Assembly (NCBI GenBank): GCA_021228405.1
Contig: JAJQRF010000004.1
Coordinates: 248,001-312,000, forward strand
Direction: 5' to 3'
DNA: 64,000 bases
DNA from: Pyrinomonadaceae bacterium
GTDB taxonomy: Bacteria > Acidobacteriota > Blastocatellia > Pyrinomonadales > Pyrinomonadaceae
Shown: positions 49,953 through 60,136 of the stretch, piece after piece
Layout of the letters: each line of letters opens with the position of its first letter
How positions within the stretch are numbered: the stretch's first letter is position 1
Notes under the pieces: generated by a model
What the model was told of the DNA's origin: nothing
Databases searched by the model: none
What the model saw: only the letters and a program-made list of their open reading frames with translations
Position numbers and translations under genes: made by a program

Positions 49953-51533
49953 ATGGCTATGAGCCGTAAGGGCAAAATTGTTATTGGGGTCAGCATGGTC
50001 TTAGTTTTACTGCTGGTTATTATCGGCAGTATTTTTGCGACGCGAAAGGATGTGCCGGAAGTCACGGCAATTAAAGTCGAAACTAAGCCCGAACTTCGTT
50101 CGACCGTCACCGCTTCGGGCGAAGTTCGTCCGATTCAGTTTATGAATCTGACCAGTGAAGTTCAGGGCAGAATCGAAGAAATTTACGTTAAGGAAGGTCA
50201 GATGGTGCAAAAAGGCGAACCGCTCGTCAGGCTCGACCCGAATCAGCTCCAATCGAGCACCGACGCACAGATCGCTTCTCTGCAAGCCGCCCAAAACGAA
50301 ACGCAGGTTTCACGTTCGCAGGTCACCGCCGCACAAAATCAATTATCTCAGGCAGTTCAGGGTTTGAACGCGTCACAGGCTTCGGTCGATACCGCGCTTC
50401 AACAGGTTGCGACGGCGCGTCAGCAAGTCGTCGCCGCGCAAACCGAAATCGACCGCGCACAGGTCGATCTGAATGCGGCGAACCGTGAATTGAAACGGAA
50501 TGAAGAACTTCTCGAAAAAGGCGTAATTTCCCGCCAAGTTTACGATCAATCGAAAGACCTCGTTGCCACGTCGCAAGTCGCTTTGCGAAATGCGCAAGCC
50601 CGTTTGAAATCGCAACAACTTTCGGTAAACGAAGCCGAAGCAAGAGTTAAGGAATCGCGCGCGCGCGCCAATCAGCAGGAAGTCGCCGTCAGGGATGCGC
50701 GCCGCGGAGTCGAAACGGCAACCTTCAGCGCAGATGCTTCCGTCAAACGCGCCGATCAGCAAGCGGCTCTTTTACGCGGCTCGCGCAATCAGCGCGACAA
50801 AACTCTGCAAGTCGCGCCGATCAACGGCGTGATCGCGGAAATTCCTTCAAAAGTCGGAACTTTCGCCGTTGCCGGACTTTCGACGACCGCGCTTTTGACC
50901 ATCGCCGATATGTCAACCGTCAACGTCGAAGTCAAGATCGACGAAACGGAGATCGATAAAGTTGAAGTCGGTCAACCTGCAAAAATTAAAGTCGATGCTT
51001 TCGGAGAAAAGGAAATTATCGGCGAAGTTCGTCAGAAAACTCCTTTAGCAGTCGGTAAATCGCAAACTTCGGGCGGACTTTCGACCAACATCAACGTGCA
51101 GGAAGCAAAAGAGTTTCGCGTCGTCATCGAACTCAAGGATTTGCCGAAGGAAATTCAGGACGGTTTGCGTCCCGGAATGAGCGCAACTGCCGTTATCACA
51201 ACCAAAACCGCCGAAAAGGTGATCGCGGTTCCGCTCCAATCAGTGATCGAAAAGAAACCCGACGCGGCTCCGTCGCCGACGATTCAAGGCGATGCCCCGG
51301 CTCCGGCTGATAAACCGAAAACCGTCAAAGGCGTTTACGTTCTGGACGGAAATAAAGCGAAATTTATCGAAGTCACGACCGGAATCACGGGCGAATCCGA
51401 TATTCAGATCACGGGCGGACTTTCCGAAGGACAGGAAGTCATCACGGGTCCGAGCAGGATTTTGAATACGCTGAAAGACGACACGGTGGTGAAAAAACAG
51501 ACCAAGAAGGAAGGCGAAACTGCCGCAAAGTAA
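49953..51533 (+). CDS. HlyD/MacA-type membrane fusion protein
   Basis: A 526-residue periplasmic adaptor of a MacAB-like exporter. An N-terminal anchor helix (about 9-29, KIVIGVSMVLVLLLVIIGSIF) is followed by the first half of the lipoyl domain (SEVQGRIEEIYVKEGQMVQKGEPLVRLD). A long Ala/Gln-rich alpha-helical hairpin comes next (about 85-255). The second lipoyl half and beta-barrel follow (INGVIAEIPSKVGTFAVAGLSTTALLTIAD), then a membrane-proximal domain ending in a Lys-rich tail. The hairpin is longer than in many MacA proteins, which would suit contact with an outer-membrane channel. It is the first gene of a five-gene operon; no TolC-like gene is present here. Confidence 0.93.
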   Translation: MAMSRKGKIVIGVSMVLVLLLVIIGSIFATRKDVPEVTAIKVETKPELRSTVTASGEVRPIQFMNLTSEVQGRIEEIYVKEGQMVQKGEPLVRLDPNQLQSSTDAQIASLQAAQNETQVSRSQVTAAQNQLSQAVQGLNASQASVDTALQQVATARQQVVAAQTEIDRAQVDLNAANRELKRNEELLEKGVISRQVYDQSKDLVATSQVALRNAQARLKSQQLSVNEAEARVKESRARANQQEVAVRDARRGVETATFSADASVKRADQQAALLRGSRNQRDKTLQVAPINGVIAEIPSKVGTFAVAGLSTTALLTIADMSTVNVEVKIDETEIDKVEVGQPAKIKVDAFGEKEIIGEVRQKTPLAVGKSQTSGGLSTNINVQEAKEFRVVIELKDLPKEIQDGLRPGMSATAVITTKTAEKVIAVPLQSVIEKKPDAAPSPTIQGDAPAPADKPKTVKGVYVLDGNKAKFIEVTTGITGESDIQITGGLSEGQEVITGPSRILNTLKDDTVVKKQTKKEGETAAK

Positions 51534-51562
51534 TAATTTGACCGGAGAATTACACAGTTAAA

Positions 51563-52318
51563 ATGTATAGATTTATGGAAAATGAAAACGAAAATCTTCC
51601 AGTCAACGGAAACGATTCTGCGTCCGCTTCACCCAATGCGCTGATCTCGATGAACAACATCTGGAAAACTTACCAGATGGGAAACGAAGAGCTACACGCT
51701 CTGCGCGGCGTTTCGTTTGAAGTAAAAAAAGGCGAATATCTGGCGATCATCGGTCCTTCGGGTTCGGGAAAATCGACCTTGATGAATCTGATCGGTTGCC
51801 TCGATTCGCCTTCAAAAGGTCAATATTGGATTAACGGTAATCAAGTCGCGGATATGACGGATGACGAGCTTGCGCGAATCCGAAACAAGGAAATCGGCTT
51901 CGTTTTCCAAACATTTAATCTGTTAGCCCGCGCCACCGCGCTTCACAATGTCGAATTGCCTTTGATCTATGCGGGAATGAAATCGACCGAGCGCGACGAA
52001 AAGGCGCGTGCCGCACTTGCTTCGGTCGAATTGGGCGACCGCGTGATGCACAAACCGAACGAGCTTTCGGGCGGTCAGCGGCAACGCGTCGCAATTGCGC
52101 GCGCTTTGGTCAATCATCCTTCGATCCTGCTTGCCGACGAACCGACCGGCGCGCTCGACACGAAAACGAGTTACGAAATTATGGCTCTTTTTGAAAAACT
52201 GCACGAAGAAGGAAACACGATCATTCTCGTCACACACGAACCCGACATCGCCGAACGTGCGCACCGCGTTATCACGATTCGCGACGGCGTGATCGAAAAA
52301 GACGAGCGTATCAAATGA
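51563..52318 (+). CDS. MacB-type ABC transporter ATP-binding protein
   Basis: A 251-residue ATPase with Walker [15 protein letters not shown]-loop [21 protein letters not shown], signature [15 protein letters not shown], Walker [13 protein letters not shown] and switch histidine VTHEPD, all of the MacB/LolD subfamily. A poorly conserved N-terminus of about 30 residues precedes the domain; a second ATG at 51575 is an equally possible start. It overlaps the next gene by four bases (ATGA). It powers the two separate FtsX-type permeases encoded downstream. Confidence 0.94.
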   Translation: MYRFMENENENLPVNGNDSASASPNALISMNNIWKTYQMGNEELHALRGVSFEVKKGEYLAIIGPSGSGKSTLMNLIGCLDSPSKGQYWINGNQVADMTDDELARIRNKEIGFVFQTFNLLARATALHNVELPLIYAGMKSTERDEKARAALASVELGDRVMHKPNELSGGQRQRVAIARALVNHPSILLADEPTGALDTKTSYEIMALFEKLHEEGNTIILVTHEPDIAERAHRVITIRDGVIEKDERIK

Positions 52319-53019
52319 TCGAAAATCTACCCGGTTTTATTTCGACGACATTTATTCTGACGGTTTTCCTGACCGTCGGAATTTTTCTTTTTGCCGTCAG
52401 GCAAAATGTGTTTGAAACTTTTCCCGCCAAACTTTTCAGCTTTTTACTTGCCTTTTGGCTGATCTTACAGGCAATGCTCGGCATCGGCGGATTTTTTCTG
52501 AAAACCGACGGGATGCCGCCGCGCCTGATTTTATTCGGCGTTTTGCCGGCGTTAGTTTTGATAATTTCCTATCTGCTTTTTGCGCGGAAAAGTTTCGTCG
52601 AAAGACTTCCGTTGCGGATTTTGACGTTTATTCACATTATCCGGATTCCTGTCGAGATCGTGCTTTTATGGCTCTTTCAGCAAAAACTGATTCCGCAAAT
52701 AATGACCTTTGAGGGCAGAAATTTCGACATTCTCGCAGGAATTTCCGCACCGTTCATCGCTTGGCTCGCGTTCAGAAAAGGAAAAGTGAATCGAACGCTT
52801 TTGATCGTCTGGAACTTTCTCGCGCTCGGGTTGCTTTTCAATATCGTGATTACCGCCGTTTTGTCGTTTCCCTTTGAATTTCAACAGTTCGGCTTCGAGC
52901 AGCCGAACCGCGCCGTTTTATATTTTCCGTTCAACTGGCTTCCGACCGTCGTTGTCCCGCTCGTGCTTTTCGCGCATCTCATCTCGCTCTGGAAGCTTTT
53001 CAAAAACTCTCTCAAATAA
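52315..53019 (+). CDS. Membrane protein of unknown function inside the export operon
   Basis: A 234-residue protein with about seven hydrophobic segments, including [57 protein letters not shown] and [19 protein letters not shown]. There is no FtsX, MacB or channel motif. It overlaps the ATPase gene by four bases and precedes the first permease gene by 57 bp. A TATAAT at 53040-53045 in that gap suggests an extra promoter for the permeases. It may be an accessory subunit; the family is not recognised. Confidence 0.7.
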   Translation: MIENLPGFISTTFILTVFLTVGIFLFAVRQNVFETFPAKLFSFLLAFWLILQAMLGIGGFFLKTDGMPPRLILFGVLPALVLIISYLLFARKSFVERLPLRILTFIHIIRIPVEIVLLWLFQQKLIPQIMTFEGRNFDILAGISAPFIAWLAFRKGKVNRTLLIVWNFLALGLLFNIVITAVLSFPFEFQQFGFEQPNRAVLYFPFNWLPTVVVPLVLFAHLISLWKLFKNSLK

Positions 53020-53076
53020 ACCTTTTACGGATTTTCGCGTATAATAAAAAGCAGTAAAGCCGCTAATTTTTTCACG

Positions 53077-54312
53077 ATGGAAATTGTCGAAACATTAAAA
53101 CTTGCGCTCGATGCGATCTGGTCGCACAAACTCCGTTCATTTTTGACGCTTCTCGGAATGATCTTCGCCGTTTCTGCTTTTATGCTCGTGCTCTCGGTTT
53201 TGCAGGGTTTCAGTTCGTATGTTGATGAAAAACTTGCCGGGATCGGTTCCAATTCTTTTACGATTCGCCGTTTTAATTTCGACGATTTCAAAGACACCGA
53301 CTCGATCGCCGCCGCGCAGAGGCGCAACAAGGAACTGACCTTCGACGAACTGCAATTCATCAAGGAACGCGCCCAGTTGATCGATAAGATCGGCGCAAAA
53401 GCCTTGCCGAATACGCGGGAGATCAAGCGCGGCGGCGAAAGCATCCGCGACGTTCAGATCGACGGCGCGGAACCCGTTATTGCCGAGATCGAAAAGCTCG
53501 ACATCGCGCAGGGTCGTTATTTTACGGCGACCGAAAACAACAACGCGATGCGCGTCTGTTATGTCGGAATGGACATCGCCAACAAACTTTTTCCGCAAGG
53601 CGATGCGCTCGGCGGCGAAATTACCGTTCAGGGAATTCCTTATCGAATCGTCGGAATTCAGACGGCGAAAGGAACGGTCTTCGGTCGTCCGCAGGATAAT
53701 TTCGTGCAATTTCCGATCAAAACTTACGGCGCGAACTTCGGCGGTCTGCGCGGCAGTCGCGGAATTTATTTTGAAGCCTCGGCAAAATCCGACAAACTTT
53801 TCAATGATGCGGTCGAGGAAGCGCGGTCGCTGATGCGGATCAAACGCAAACTGGCTTTCGGCGAAAAGGATAATTTCGGAATTTTAACGCCCGATGCGAT
53901 TTCAAATTTGATCGGGAGCATTACGAAACCGATCGGCTACGGTATTCTTTCGATTCCGACCATTGCATTGCTCGTCGGCGCAATCGTGATTATGAATATT
54001 ATGCTCGTCGCCGTCACGGAAAGAACGAAGGAGATCGGGATTCGGAAGAGTTTGGGCGCACGGCAAAGCGACATTCTGAAGCAATTTCTCTTTGAATCAG
54101 CCACGCTTTCCCTGATCGGCGGAGTGATCGGCTTAATTATCGCGGAACTTCTCGGGGTTATCGTGACGGCGGTATTTTTTCAAACGAAAATTCCGATCTG
54201 GGCGATCTTTCTGGCAATCGGCATTTCCGGCGGAGTCGGGATTTTGGCGGGACTTTTTCCGGCTTGGAAAGCGGCGCGGCTCGACCCGATCGAAGCATTA
54301 CGGCACGAATAA
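53077..54312 (+). CDS. MacB-type ABC transporter permease (first copy)
   Basis: A 411-residue FtsX-like permease with the MacB layout. The first helix follows LKLALDAIWSHKLRSFLTLLGMIFA, then a periplasmic MacB_PCD domain (about 45-260) and three C-terminal helices. Hallmarks of the last part are VGAIVIMNIMLVAVTERTKEIGIRKSLGARQSDI and PAWKAARLDPIEALRHE. The ATPase is a separate protein. It pairs with the second permease two bases downstream, so a heterodimer is likely. Confidence 0.93.
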   Translation: MEIVETLKLALDAIWSHKLRSFLTLLGMIFAVSAFMLVLSVLQGFSSYVDEKLAGIGSNSFTIRRFNFDDFKDTDSIAAAQRRNKELTFDELQFIKERAQLIDKIGAKALPNTREIKRGGESIRDVQIDGAEPVIAEIEKLDIAQGRYFTATENNNAMRVCYVGMDIANKLFPQGDALGGEITVQGIPYRIVGIQTAKGTVFGRPQDNFVQFPIKTYGANFGGLRGSRGIYFEASAKSDKLFNDAVEEARSLMRIKRKLAFGEKDNFGILTPDAISNLIGSITKPIGYGILSIPTIALLVGAIVIMNIMLVAVTERTKEIGIRKSLGARQSDILKQFLFESATLSLIGGVIGLIIAELLGVIVTAVFFQTKIPIWAIFLAIGISGGVGILAGLFPAWKAARLDPIEALRHE

Positions 54313-54314
54313 TT

Positions 54315-55577
54315 ATGAAAATTGTCAGCACTCCATTTTATGAAAACCTGAAAATGGCGTTGGATACTTTGCGCGGTAATAAGCTCCGCTCTTTTCTGAC
54401 GATCATCGGAGTCGTTATCGGCGTGATTACCGTGATGCTGATTTCTTCGATCATCAGCGGCATCAACGTCGCGGTTTCCAAACAGGTCGAATCTTTCGGG
54501 ACGCGTTCGATATTTTTATACAAAATGGACATCGGTATTCGGACGAGTATGCCGACACGCGAAGAAAGAATGCGCAAACCCTTAACGATGGAAGATGCCG
54601 AAGCCATCGGAAAGCTTTCTTCAATCGAAGTTGCCGTTCCGTTTCTCGATATTTCCAACAATTTTTTCGGTCAAAAGATCAACGTTACCGGGAAGAACGG
54701 GAAAACCTCGACCTCCGTTCAAATGAAGGGCACATTACCGCAAATCGAAAAAACCACTTCCGAAATACTTGTCGAAGGTCGCTGGTTTTCGCAGTCCGAG
54801 AGCGACGATAAAGCCAATGTTTGCTTGATCGGCAACTCGGTCAAGGAAAGCTATTTTCCCTTTGACAACGCGATCGGAGAAACGCTCGAGATCGGCGGAA
54901 CACCGTTCCGAATTATCGGCGTGCTCGAAAAACGCGAACAGCTTTTCGGCGGCGGCGGCGGCAATAACGATCAGTCGAATGCGATCTATATGCCGATGGG
55001 CGCGGCGATGAAATTAAAACCGAACGCGGACGATCTTTTCATTCTGGCGGTTGCCAACGACGGTCAGCTTGAAAAGGCAAAGGACGACGTGCAAGACCTT
55101 CTGCGTGTCCGGCGCAATGTTAAATACGGCGAAAAGAATAATTTTGCGATGGAAACCGCCGCCAGTATCATCGAACAATTCGACGCGATCTTTCGAGGTA
55201 TTTTTGCCGCTATGATCGTTATTTCTTCAATCGGCTTGATGATCGGCGGAATCGGCGTGATGAATATTATGCTTGTTTCCGTGACGGAAAGAACGCGCGA
55301 GATCGGGATTCGTAAAGCCATCGGCGCGAAACAAAGCGATATTCTTTTGCAGTTTCTCATCGAAGCCGCCACGCTGACGGGTTTCGGCGGAATCATCGGT
55401 TTGCTGATCGGCTGGCTTTTGACGCTTTTGGTCAAATTCGTAATGCCTTCTTACGTTCCGCTCTGGGCACCGATCTTAGGTTTCGTCGCCAGTGTCGGGA
55501 TTGGAATTATCTTCGGATTGTTTCCTGCGTGGAAAGCCGCACGGCTCGACCCGATCGAATCCTTGAGATACGAATAA
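54315..55577 (+). CDS. MacB-type ABC transporter permease (second copy)
   Basis: A 420-residue paralogue of the preceding gene with the same topology: MALDTLRGNKLRSFLTIIGVVIG at the first helix, a periplasmic domain (about 45-275) containing a Gly-rich loop (EQLFGGGGGNNDQ), and SIGLMIGGIGVMNIMLVSVTERTREIGIRKAIGAK near the third-last helix. The ATG at 54315, two bases past the stop of the first copy, is preferred over an in-frame start at 54264 that would overlap the first gene. Two unequal permeases with one ATPase suggest an asymmetric exporter. A perfect terminator follows. Confidence 0.93.
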   Translation: MKIVSTPFYENLKMALDTLRGNKLRSFLTIIGVVIGVITVMLISSIISGINVAVSKQVESFGTRSIFLYKMDIGIRTSMPTREERMRKPLTMEDAEAIGKLSSIEVAVPFLDISNNFFGQKINVTGKNGKTSTSVQMKGTLPQIEKTTSEILVEGRWFSQSESDDKANVCLIGNSVKESYFPFDNAIGETLEIGGTPFRIIGVLEKREQLFGGGGGNNDQSNAIYMPMGAAMKLKPNADDLFILAVANDGQLEKAKDDVQDLLRVRRNVKYGEKNNFAMETAASIIEQFDAIFRGIFAAMIVISSIGLMIGGIGVMNIMLVSVTERTREIGIRKAIGAKQSDILLQFLIEAATLTGFGGIIGLLIGWLLTLLVKFVMPSYVPLWAPILGFVASVGIGIIFGLFPAWKAARLDPIESLRYE

Positions 55578-55621
55578 ATTAAAAGTGTTTGATTGTTGTG
55601 ATTTAGAATGACAAACCAATT

Positions 55622-55672
55622 ACTAAATAAAAAGCCGGAATAACTTTTACAGATATTCCGGCTTTTATTTAG
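55622..55672. terminator. Bidirectional intrinsic terminator
   Basis: AAAGCCGGAATA and TATTCCGGCTTT form a 12-bp stem around an 11-nt loop, with outer A/T-rich arms (TAAATA/TATTTA) that also pair. It serves the export operon and the convergent Yip1-like gene. Confidence 0.9.
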
Positions 55673-55688
55673 TAATGTAAAACTTAGC

Positions 55689-56477
55689 TTATGCGAAAAG
55701 TGCCGCCAGCACGACTTTCATTGTTACGCCGATCAATCCGAGAATCAAAACGACCGCCCAAGCCTTGCCTGATGAAATCTTCGCAACTTTTTGCAAACCG
55801 ATTGCCGCTAAAACCCAACCCCAGATTGCGAAAAGATCGAAGGCACTCATTGCCGCCGCCAATGCGGGCATTGCTTTTGCATTCATAAACATCGAAGGAT
55901 TTGCCTGCACCAATCCATTCTGGATGGTTGTCAGGTCAATATCATCGACCGGCTTGAGCAATAAAACGATCAGATTTGCGATCACAAAGAGCAGAGTCGG
56001 AGGTAAACTGGAATAAATATAAACTGATAATCCCTGTAAAAATCCCGCTGAACCGCCCATTGCATTTGCGCCGACCCAATAAAGCAGTCCGCCGATCAGG
56101 AAGACGATCAGGAAGACGATCGGAGTTGCGACATAGCTGATTACTTTGGCAACAGTTCCGGTTTGCTGTTCGATGACCTTCGCTCTCTGTTCCGAATCCA
56201 ATTGCTGAATTCTTTCGTTCGATTCAAGCCGTGCTTTGACAATGTTCTCAAAACCGAGTTTTTGCATCGGAGCTAAAGTGAAAATAGTAATAGCCAAAAT
56301 GACGATCAATCCGGCAACTAAAAATCTCGGTTTTCTGCGTAAATCCTCAAAGGTTGCGCCCGGGTCGAAAAAGATATTCATCAATGTCGCCGGCACGGAC
56401 ATTCGCGGTTCCTCTTTTTTGATAAGTTCGGGCGGCAACGGAGCCTGCCACTCGTCGTTATTCGGTTCTTCGGTCAT
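55689..56477 (-). CDS. Yip1-family integral membrane protein
   Basis: A 262-residue protein with a cytoplasmic N-terminus of about 45 residues (acidic, Pro-rich) and five membrane helices. The segment MNIFFDPGATFEDLRRKPRFLVAG is the usual entry into bacterial YIP1 domains, and SAFDLFAIWGWVLAAIGLQKVAKIS is the conserved fourth helix. The function of bacterial Yip1 proteins is not established. It stands alone between a shared terminator and the dppF-like gene, which reads in the same direction after a 78-bp gap. Confidence 0.85.
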   Translation of the reverse strand: MTEEPNNDEWQAPLPPELIKKEEPRMSVPATLMNIFFDPGATFEDLRRKPRFLVAGLIVILAITIFTLAPMQKLGFENIVKARLESNERIQQLDSEQRAKVIEQQTGTVAKVISYVATPIVFLIVFLIGGLLYWVGANAMGGSAGFLQGLSVYIYSSLPPTLLFVIANLIVLLLKPVDDIDLTTIQNGLVQANPSMFMNAKAMPALAAAMSAFDLFAIWGWVLAAIGLQKVAKISSGKAWAVVLILGLIGVTMKVVLAALFA

Positions 56478-56555
56478 ATTTTTCTCCTGTTTTCTAAAAA
56501 AATTGAACTGAAATTCACAAACGAATACGCCGAAATCGCGCTCTGCGTTTCAAAT

Positions 56556-57557
56556 TTATTCGGCAAGCGGCGCGCTTTCGTAACCTTGGACGCGGATACA
56601 AGCCGCCAAATGACCTTTCGTTATCTCACGAAGTTCGGGAACTTTTTCGGCACATTCGGGAATGGCGATCGGGCAACGCGTGCGGAAACGGCAACCCGAC
56701 GGCGGATTTATCGGTGTCGGAACATCGCCTTTAAGCACGATTCTTGCGCGTTTTTGCTTCGGATCGGGAATCGGAATCGCCGAAAGCAAGGCTTTTGTGT
56801 AGGGATGAAGCGGAAGCTCATAAAGTTCTCTTGCCGCCGCAATTTCGACGATCTTGCCGAGATACATCACGGCAACGCGGTTTGAAATATGTTCGACGAC
56901 CGCCAGACCGTGCGAGATGAAAAGATAGGTCAGCCCGAATTCGGCTTGTAAATCCTGCAAAAGGTTGACGACCTGCGCTTGAACGGAAACATCGAGCGCG
57001 GAAACGGGTTCGTCGGCGATAATCAGTTTCGGATTGAGCGCAAGCGCACGCGCAATGCCTAATCTCTGCCGTTGTCCGCCCGAAAATTCGTGCGGATAAC
57101 GAAACATATAATCGGGATCGAGTCCGACCTTTTTCAACAGATCGGCAACACGTTCCTTTTGTTCGGTTTTATTGCCGATGCCGTGAATTTTCAGCGGTTC
57201 GGAAACGATCGAAAGAATACTCAAACGCGGATTCAGGCTGGCATACGGGTCCTGAAAAATGATCTGCATTTCGCGCCGGAGCTTCTGCATTTCCCTGTTC
57301 GGCAAACCGATGATCTCCTGACCTTCAAACGAAACGGAACCGCTCGTCGGTTCGTGCAGACGCAGTAAACAACGTCCGACCGTCGATTTTCCGCAACCCG
57401 ATTCGCCGACCAGTCCGAGCGTTTCGCCCGCGAAAATGTCGAACGAAACGTCATCGACCGCCCGCACCACATCGTCGCTGTTTTCGACGGGAAAATATTT
57501 GACCAGATTTTTGACCCGAACCAGTTCTTTCTTTTGAGTTTTGATAGCAGACATCAT
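56556..57557 (-). CDS. Dipeptide/oligopeptide ABC transporter ATPase, DppF type
   Basis: A 333-residue ATPase with Walker [12 protein letters not shown], signature [15 protein letters not shown], Walker [17 protein letters not shown], and the C-terminal oligopeptide-transporter domain with its cysteine cluster ([19 protein letters not shown]), which in this family can bind an iron-sulfur cluster. There is no DppD partner, permease or binding protein alongside. The nearest cognate permeases are at 21275-23115. Its start codon directly follows the stop (TAG) of the upstream Sel1-like gene, so the two are coupled. Confidence 0.93.
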   Translation of the reverse strand: MMSAIKTQKKELVRVKNLVKYFPVENSDDVVRAVDDVSFDIFAGETLGLVGESGCGKSTVGRCLLRLHEPTSGSVSFEGQEIIGLPNREMQKLRREMQIIFQDPYASLNPRLSILSIVSEPLKIHGIGNKTEQKERVADLLKKVGLDPDYMFRYPHEFSGGQRQRLGIARALALNPKLIIADEPVSALDVSVQAQVVNLLQDLQAEFGLTYLFISHGLAVVEHISNRVAVMYLGKIVEIAAARELYELPLHPYTKALLSAIPIPDPKQKRARIVLKGDVPTPINPPSGCRFRTRCPIAIPECAEKVPELREITKGHLAACIRVQGYESAPLAE

Positions 57558-58241
57558 CTAATAAATATCTTTCGATTTATTTATGGCTTCAATAATTTGC
57601 TTTGCCGACTGACAGGCAGGATCGCCTTCATCACTGATCTGACAGGGTTTAGCCAAAATCTTCAACGCTTTTTCCATATCTTTTTCAACTCCGAATCCGC
57701 CTGCCAAAGACATTCCGAACATCGTGCATCCCCAAGCGTCATCTCTGGCGCAAGTTTTTTCAAATGTTTTAGTGGCGCATTCGACCGCCTTTTCGTCATT
57801 TTTTTTGTCGTTGAAAATTCTCGCCGCCCGGTTCGTACAGCCGGATGATACGCCAAGACTACAGGCGCGTGAGAACAGGAATTCAGCCTCATATTGATCC
57901 AAGCCCTTTTTTATCTGAACCAAAAGTGCCAAAGAGTAACAGGCGTTGCCGTCATTATTTTTGCACTTATCCAAACAAACCCGCGCATTTTTCTGACAGC
58001 CTTCGTGTAAATAACCTACGTCGCTTTCAGTCTTCGACATAATTTCCCAGGGGCAATCTTCTTTTGTCGAGAGCCATTTCGGTTTGGCTTGTAAAACCCG
58101 GTAAACTTCTTCAAAAATCGATTCCGAATCCTGCGGTTTTACCGTTTTTTGCTGTGAGTAAATCTGGCTGGTAAAGAAAATCGACAGCCCGAGAAAAATT
58201 AGTAGTTTTTTGCTTAAAACCGTTCGTAATTTATTTTTCAT
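57558..58241 (-). CDS. Secreted Sel1-like repeat protein, Cys-rich
   Basis: A 227-residue exported protein with a signal peptide (about 1-29, LLIFLGLSIFFTSQIYS). Sel1/TPR-like helical repeats follow (about 80-215). They carry paired cysteines (ACYSLALLVQ, SRACSLGVSSGCTNRAARIF, WGCTMFGMSLAGGFGVEKD) in the spacing of Cys-rich Sel1 proteins of the HcpA type, where each repeat is locked by a disulfide. It should act as a periplasmic protein-binding scaffold or beta-lactamase-like HcpA relative. Its stop abuts the dppF-type start codon, an unusual coupling of a secreted protein with an ATPase. Confidence 0.8.
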   Translation of the reverse strand: MKNKLRTVLSKKLLIFLGLSIFFTSQIYSQQKTVKPQDSESIFEEVYRVLQAKPKWLSTKEDCPWEIMSKTESDVGYLHEGCQKNARVCLDKCKNNDGNACYSLALLVQIKKGLDQYEAEFLFSRACSLGVSSGCTNRAARIFNDKKNDEKAVECATKTFEKTCARDDAWGCTMFGMSLAGGFGVEKDMEKALKILAKPCQISDEGDPACQSAKQIIEAINKSKDIY

Positions 58242-58487
58242 TTATTTCTTTACTTATCGAAAAATTCTGCAAATGAAGAGTCTTGCAATTCTGCCTTTCA
58301 AGTTCTCGCGCTTCACCTGCAAACGTGAGTTTACCAACAAATCCGGGGTTTCCAAAATTTGCCGGTTTGCCGCCGCTTTCGCCGGTGCAAATTTCTGAAA
58401 TTCACCTTACATTTTGATAACATTTTCCAAGTTTATGTTACTCTTATATTGCTTTTCTCAAATTCATAACAAATTAAATTTCAAAAT

Positions 58488-59990
58488 ATGATCGCATCGA
58501 TATTTCTGTCTTTTCTAATGCTTTTTCAAACGGCATCGGCACAGCCTCGTCCGAGCGAAACGCCGAAACCTGCGGAAACCGTCCAAACAAAGGACGAACC
58601 GCCTGTCGTGCAAAAACATTCGATCTCCGTCAAAGGAAAAACTCTGAATTACACGACGACGACGGGTTTTATGCCGATTCGCAACGAACGGACGGGCGAA
58701 ACCGAAGCGCGGATTTTTTATATGGCTTACACGCTCGACAATCCGCCCGCGAAACGTCCGCTGATGTTTTCGTTCAACGGCGGACCGGGTTCGGCGAGCG
58801 TTTGGCTGCATCTCGGCGCGCTCGGACCGAAACGGACGAAAATGCTCGACGACGGGATGATGCCCGCGCCGCCGTATGAATTGGTTGACAACGAAGAAAC
58901 GTGGCTGACGGAAACCGATCTCGTTTTCATCGATCCGGTCGGAACGGGTTATTCCCGCGCCACGAAACCCGAATTTGCGACCAAATTCTGGGGCGTGAAC
59001 GGCGACATCGAATCGGTCGGCGAATTTATCAGGATGTATCTCGGACGCAACGAACGCTGGAGTTCGCCGCTTTATCTGGTCGGCGAAAGCTACGGCACGA
59101 CCCGCGCTTCGGGGCTTTCCAATCATCTTTTCGAGCGCGGCATCGGGCTGAATGGCATTCTTTTGGTTTCGACCGTGATGAATTTTCAGACGATTCGCTT
59201 TGCCGACAACAACGATCTGCCGCTCGCGCTGATCTTTCCGTCCTATACTTCGACGGCTTGGTATCACAAAAAGCTCGCGCCCGAACTGCAACGCAAACCT
59301 TTGACGGAAGTTTTGCGCGAATCGGAAAATTTTGCGGCAAACGAATATCTTCCCGCGATGCTCAAAATAGACCGTTTGTCGGCGCAGGAAAAACAAGCCT
59401 TGTCCGATAAATTCAGTTTGTATTCGGGTTTGAGCAAAACGTTCGTTGAAAATCAGAATTTCCGCGTCGAGCTCGGCGAATTTATGGCGGAACTTCTGCG
59501 CGGGCAACGCCGTTCGGTCGGACGATTGGACAGCCGTTTTCTCGGCATCGACCGCGACGCGGGCGCGGATTCGACCAACAATGACCCGTCGATGTCGGCG
59601 ATTCGTCCGCCATACACGGCGACTTTTAACGATTATGTGCGCCGCGAACTCGGCTATAAATCCGATTCCGAATATTACATTCTCGGCGGCGGCATCAACG
59701 CGCCTTGGAATTGGAACACGAACAACGGATATGCCGATACGTCGATTTCATTAAAGGATGCGATGGCGAAAAATCAGTATATGAAAATTTTCGTCGCGTC
59801 GGGTTATTACGATATGGCAACGCCGTATTTTGCGACCGAATACACGATCTCCGCGATGAATCTCGACCCGGCATTACGCAAAAATATTTCGGTTCACTAT
59901 TACGAAGCCGGACATATGATGTATATCGAGGTCAATTCGCTCAGAAAACTGAAAGCGGATTTCGTCAAATTTATGCAGACTTCAAAATAG
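58488..59990 (+). CDS. Secreted serine carboxypeptidase-like protein (family S10)
   Basis: A 500-residue exported protein with a signal peptide (1-18) and a Pro-rich linker. The peptidase domain carries FSFNGGPGSASVWLHLG (oxyanion region), FIDPVGTGYSRA, and LVGESYGTTRA with the nucleophile Ser201. The Asp is probably 442 (SGYYDMATPYF) and the His 476 (EAGHMMYIE). The triad and its order match S10 carboxypeptidases. Such enzymes remove C-terminal residues from peptides at acidic pH. It stands alone with a hairpin element after it. Fold and triad are clear; specificity is unknown. Confidence 0.93.
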   Translation: MIASIFLSFLMLFQTASAQPRPSETPKPAETVQTKDEPPVVQKHSISVKGKTLNYTTTTGFMPIRNERTGETEARIFYMAYTLDNPPAKRPLMFSFNGGPGSASVWLHLGALGPKRTKMLDDGMMPAPPYELVDNEETWLTETDLVFIDPVGTGYSRATKPEFATKFWGVNGDIESVGEFIRMYLGRNERWSSPLYLVGESYGTTRASGLSNHLFERGIGLNGILLVSTVMNFQTIRFADNNDLPLALIFPSYTSTAWYHKKLAPELQRKPLTEVLRESENFAANEYLPAMLKIDRLSAQEKQALSDKFSLYSGLSKTFVENQNFRVELGEFMAELLRGQRRSVGRLDSRFLGIDRDAGADSTNNDPSMSAIRPPYTATFNDYVRRELGYKSDSEYYILGGGINAPWNWNTNNGYADTSISLKDAMAKNQYMKIFVASGYYDMATPYFATEYTISAMNLDPALRKNISVHYYEAGHMMYIEVNSLRKLKADFVKFMQTSK

Positions 59991-59997
59991 TTTTTTG

Positions 59998-60085
59998 GAA
60001 CGCGGATCAGGCAGATCGGGCGGATTTTATCAGATTTTTATTTTAATTATCTGTGAAATTCGCTTCATCCGCCCGATTCGCGTTC
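59998..60085. repeat. 9-bp-period hairpin (GGCGGATTN type)
   Basis: Left words AACGCGGAT, CAGGCAGAT, CGGGCGGAT and right words GAAATTCGC, TTCATCCGC, CCGATTCGC form an imperfect hairpin beginning GAACGCG and ending CGCGTTC, directly after the S10 peptidase stop. It is related in sequence to the element at 43454-43547. Confidence 0.8.
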
Positions 60086-60136
60086 TGATCTGAATTTTCA
60101 AACGACAACCAAAATTAAATTTATTCGAGGACATAA

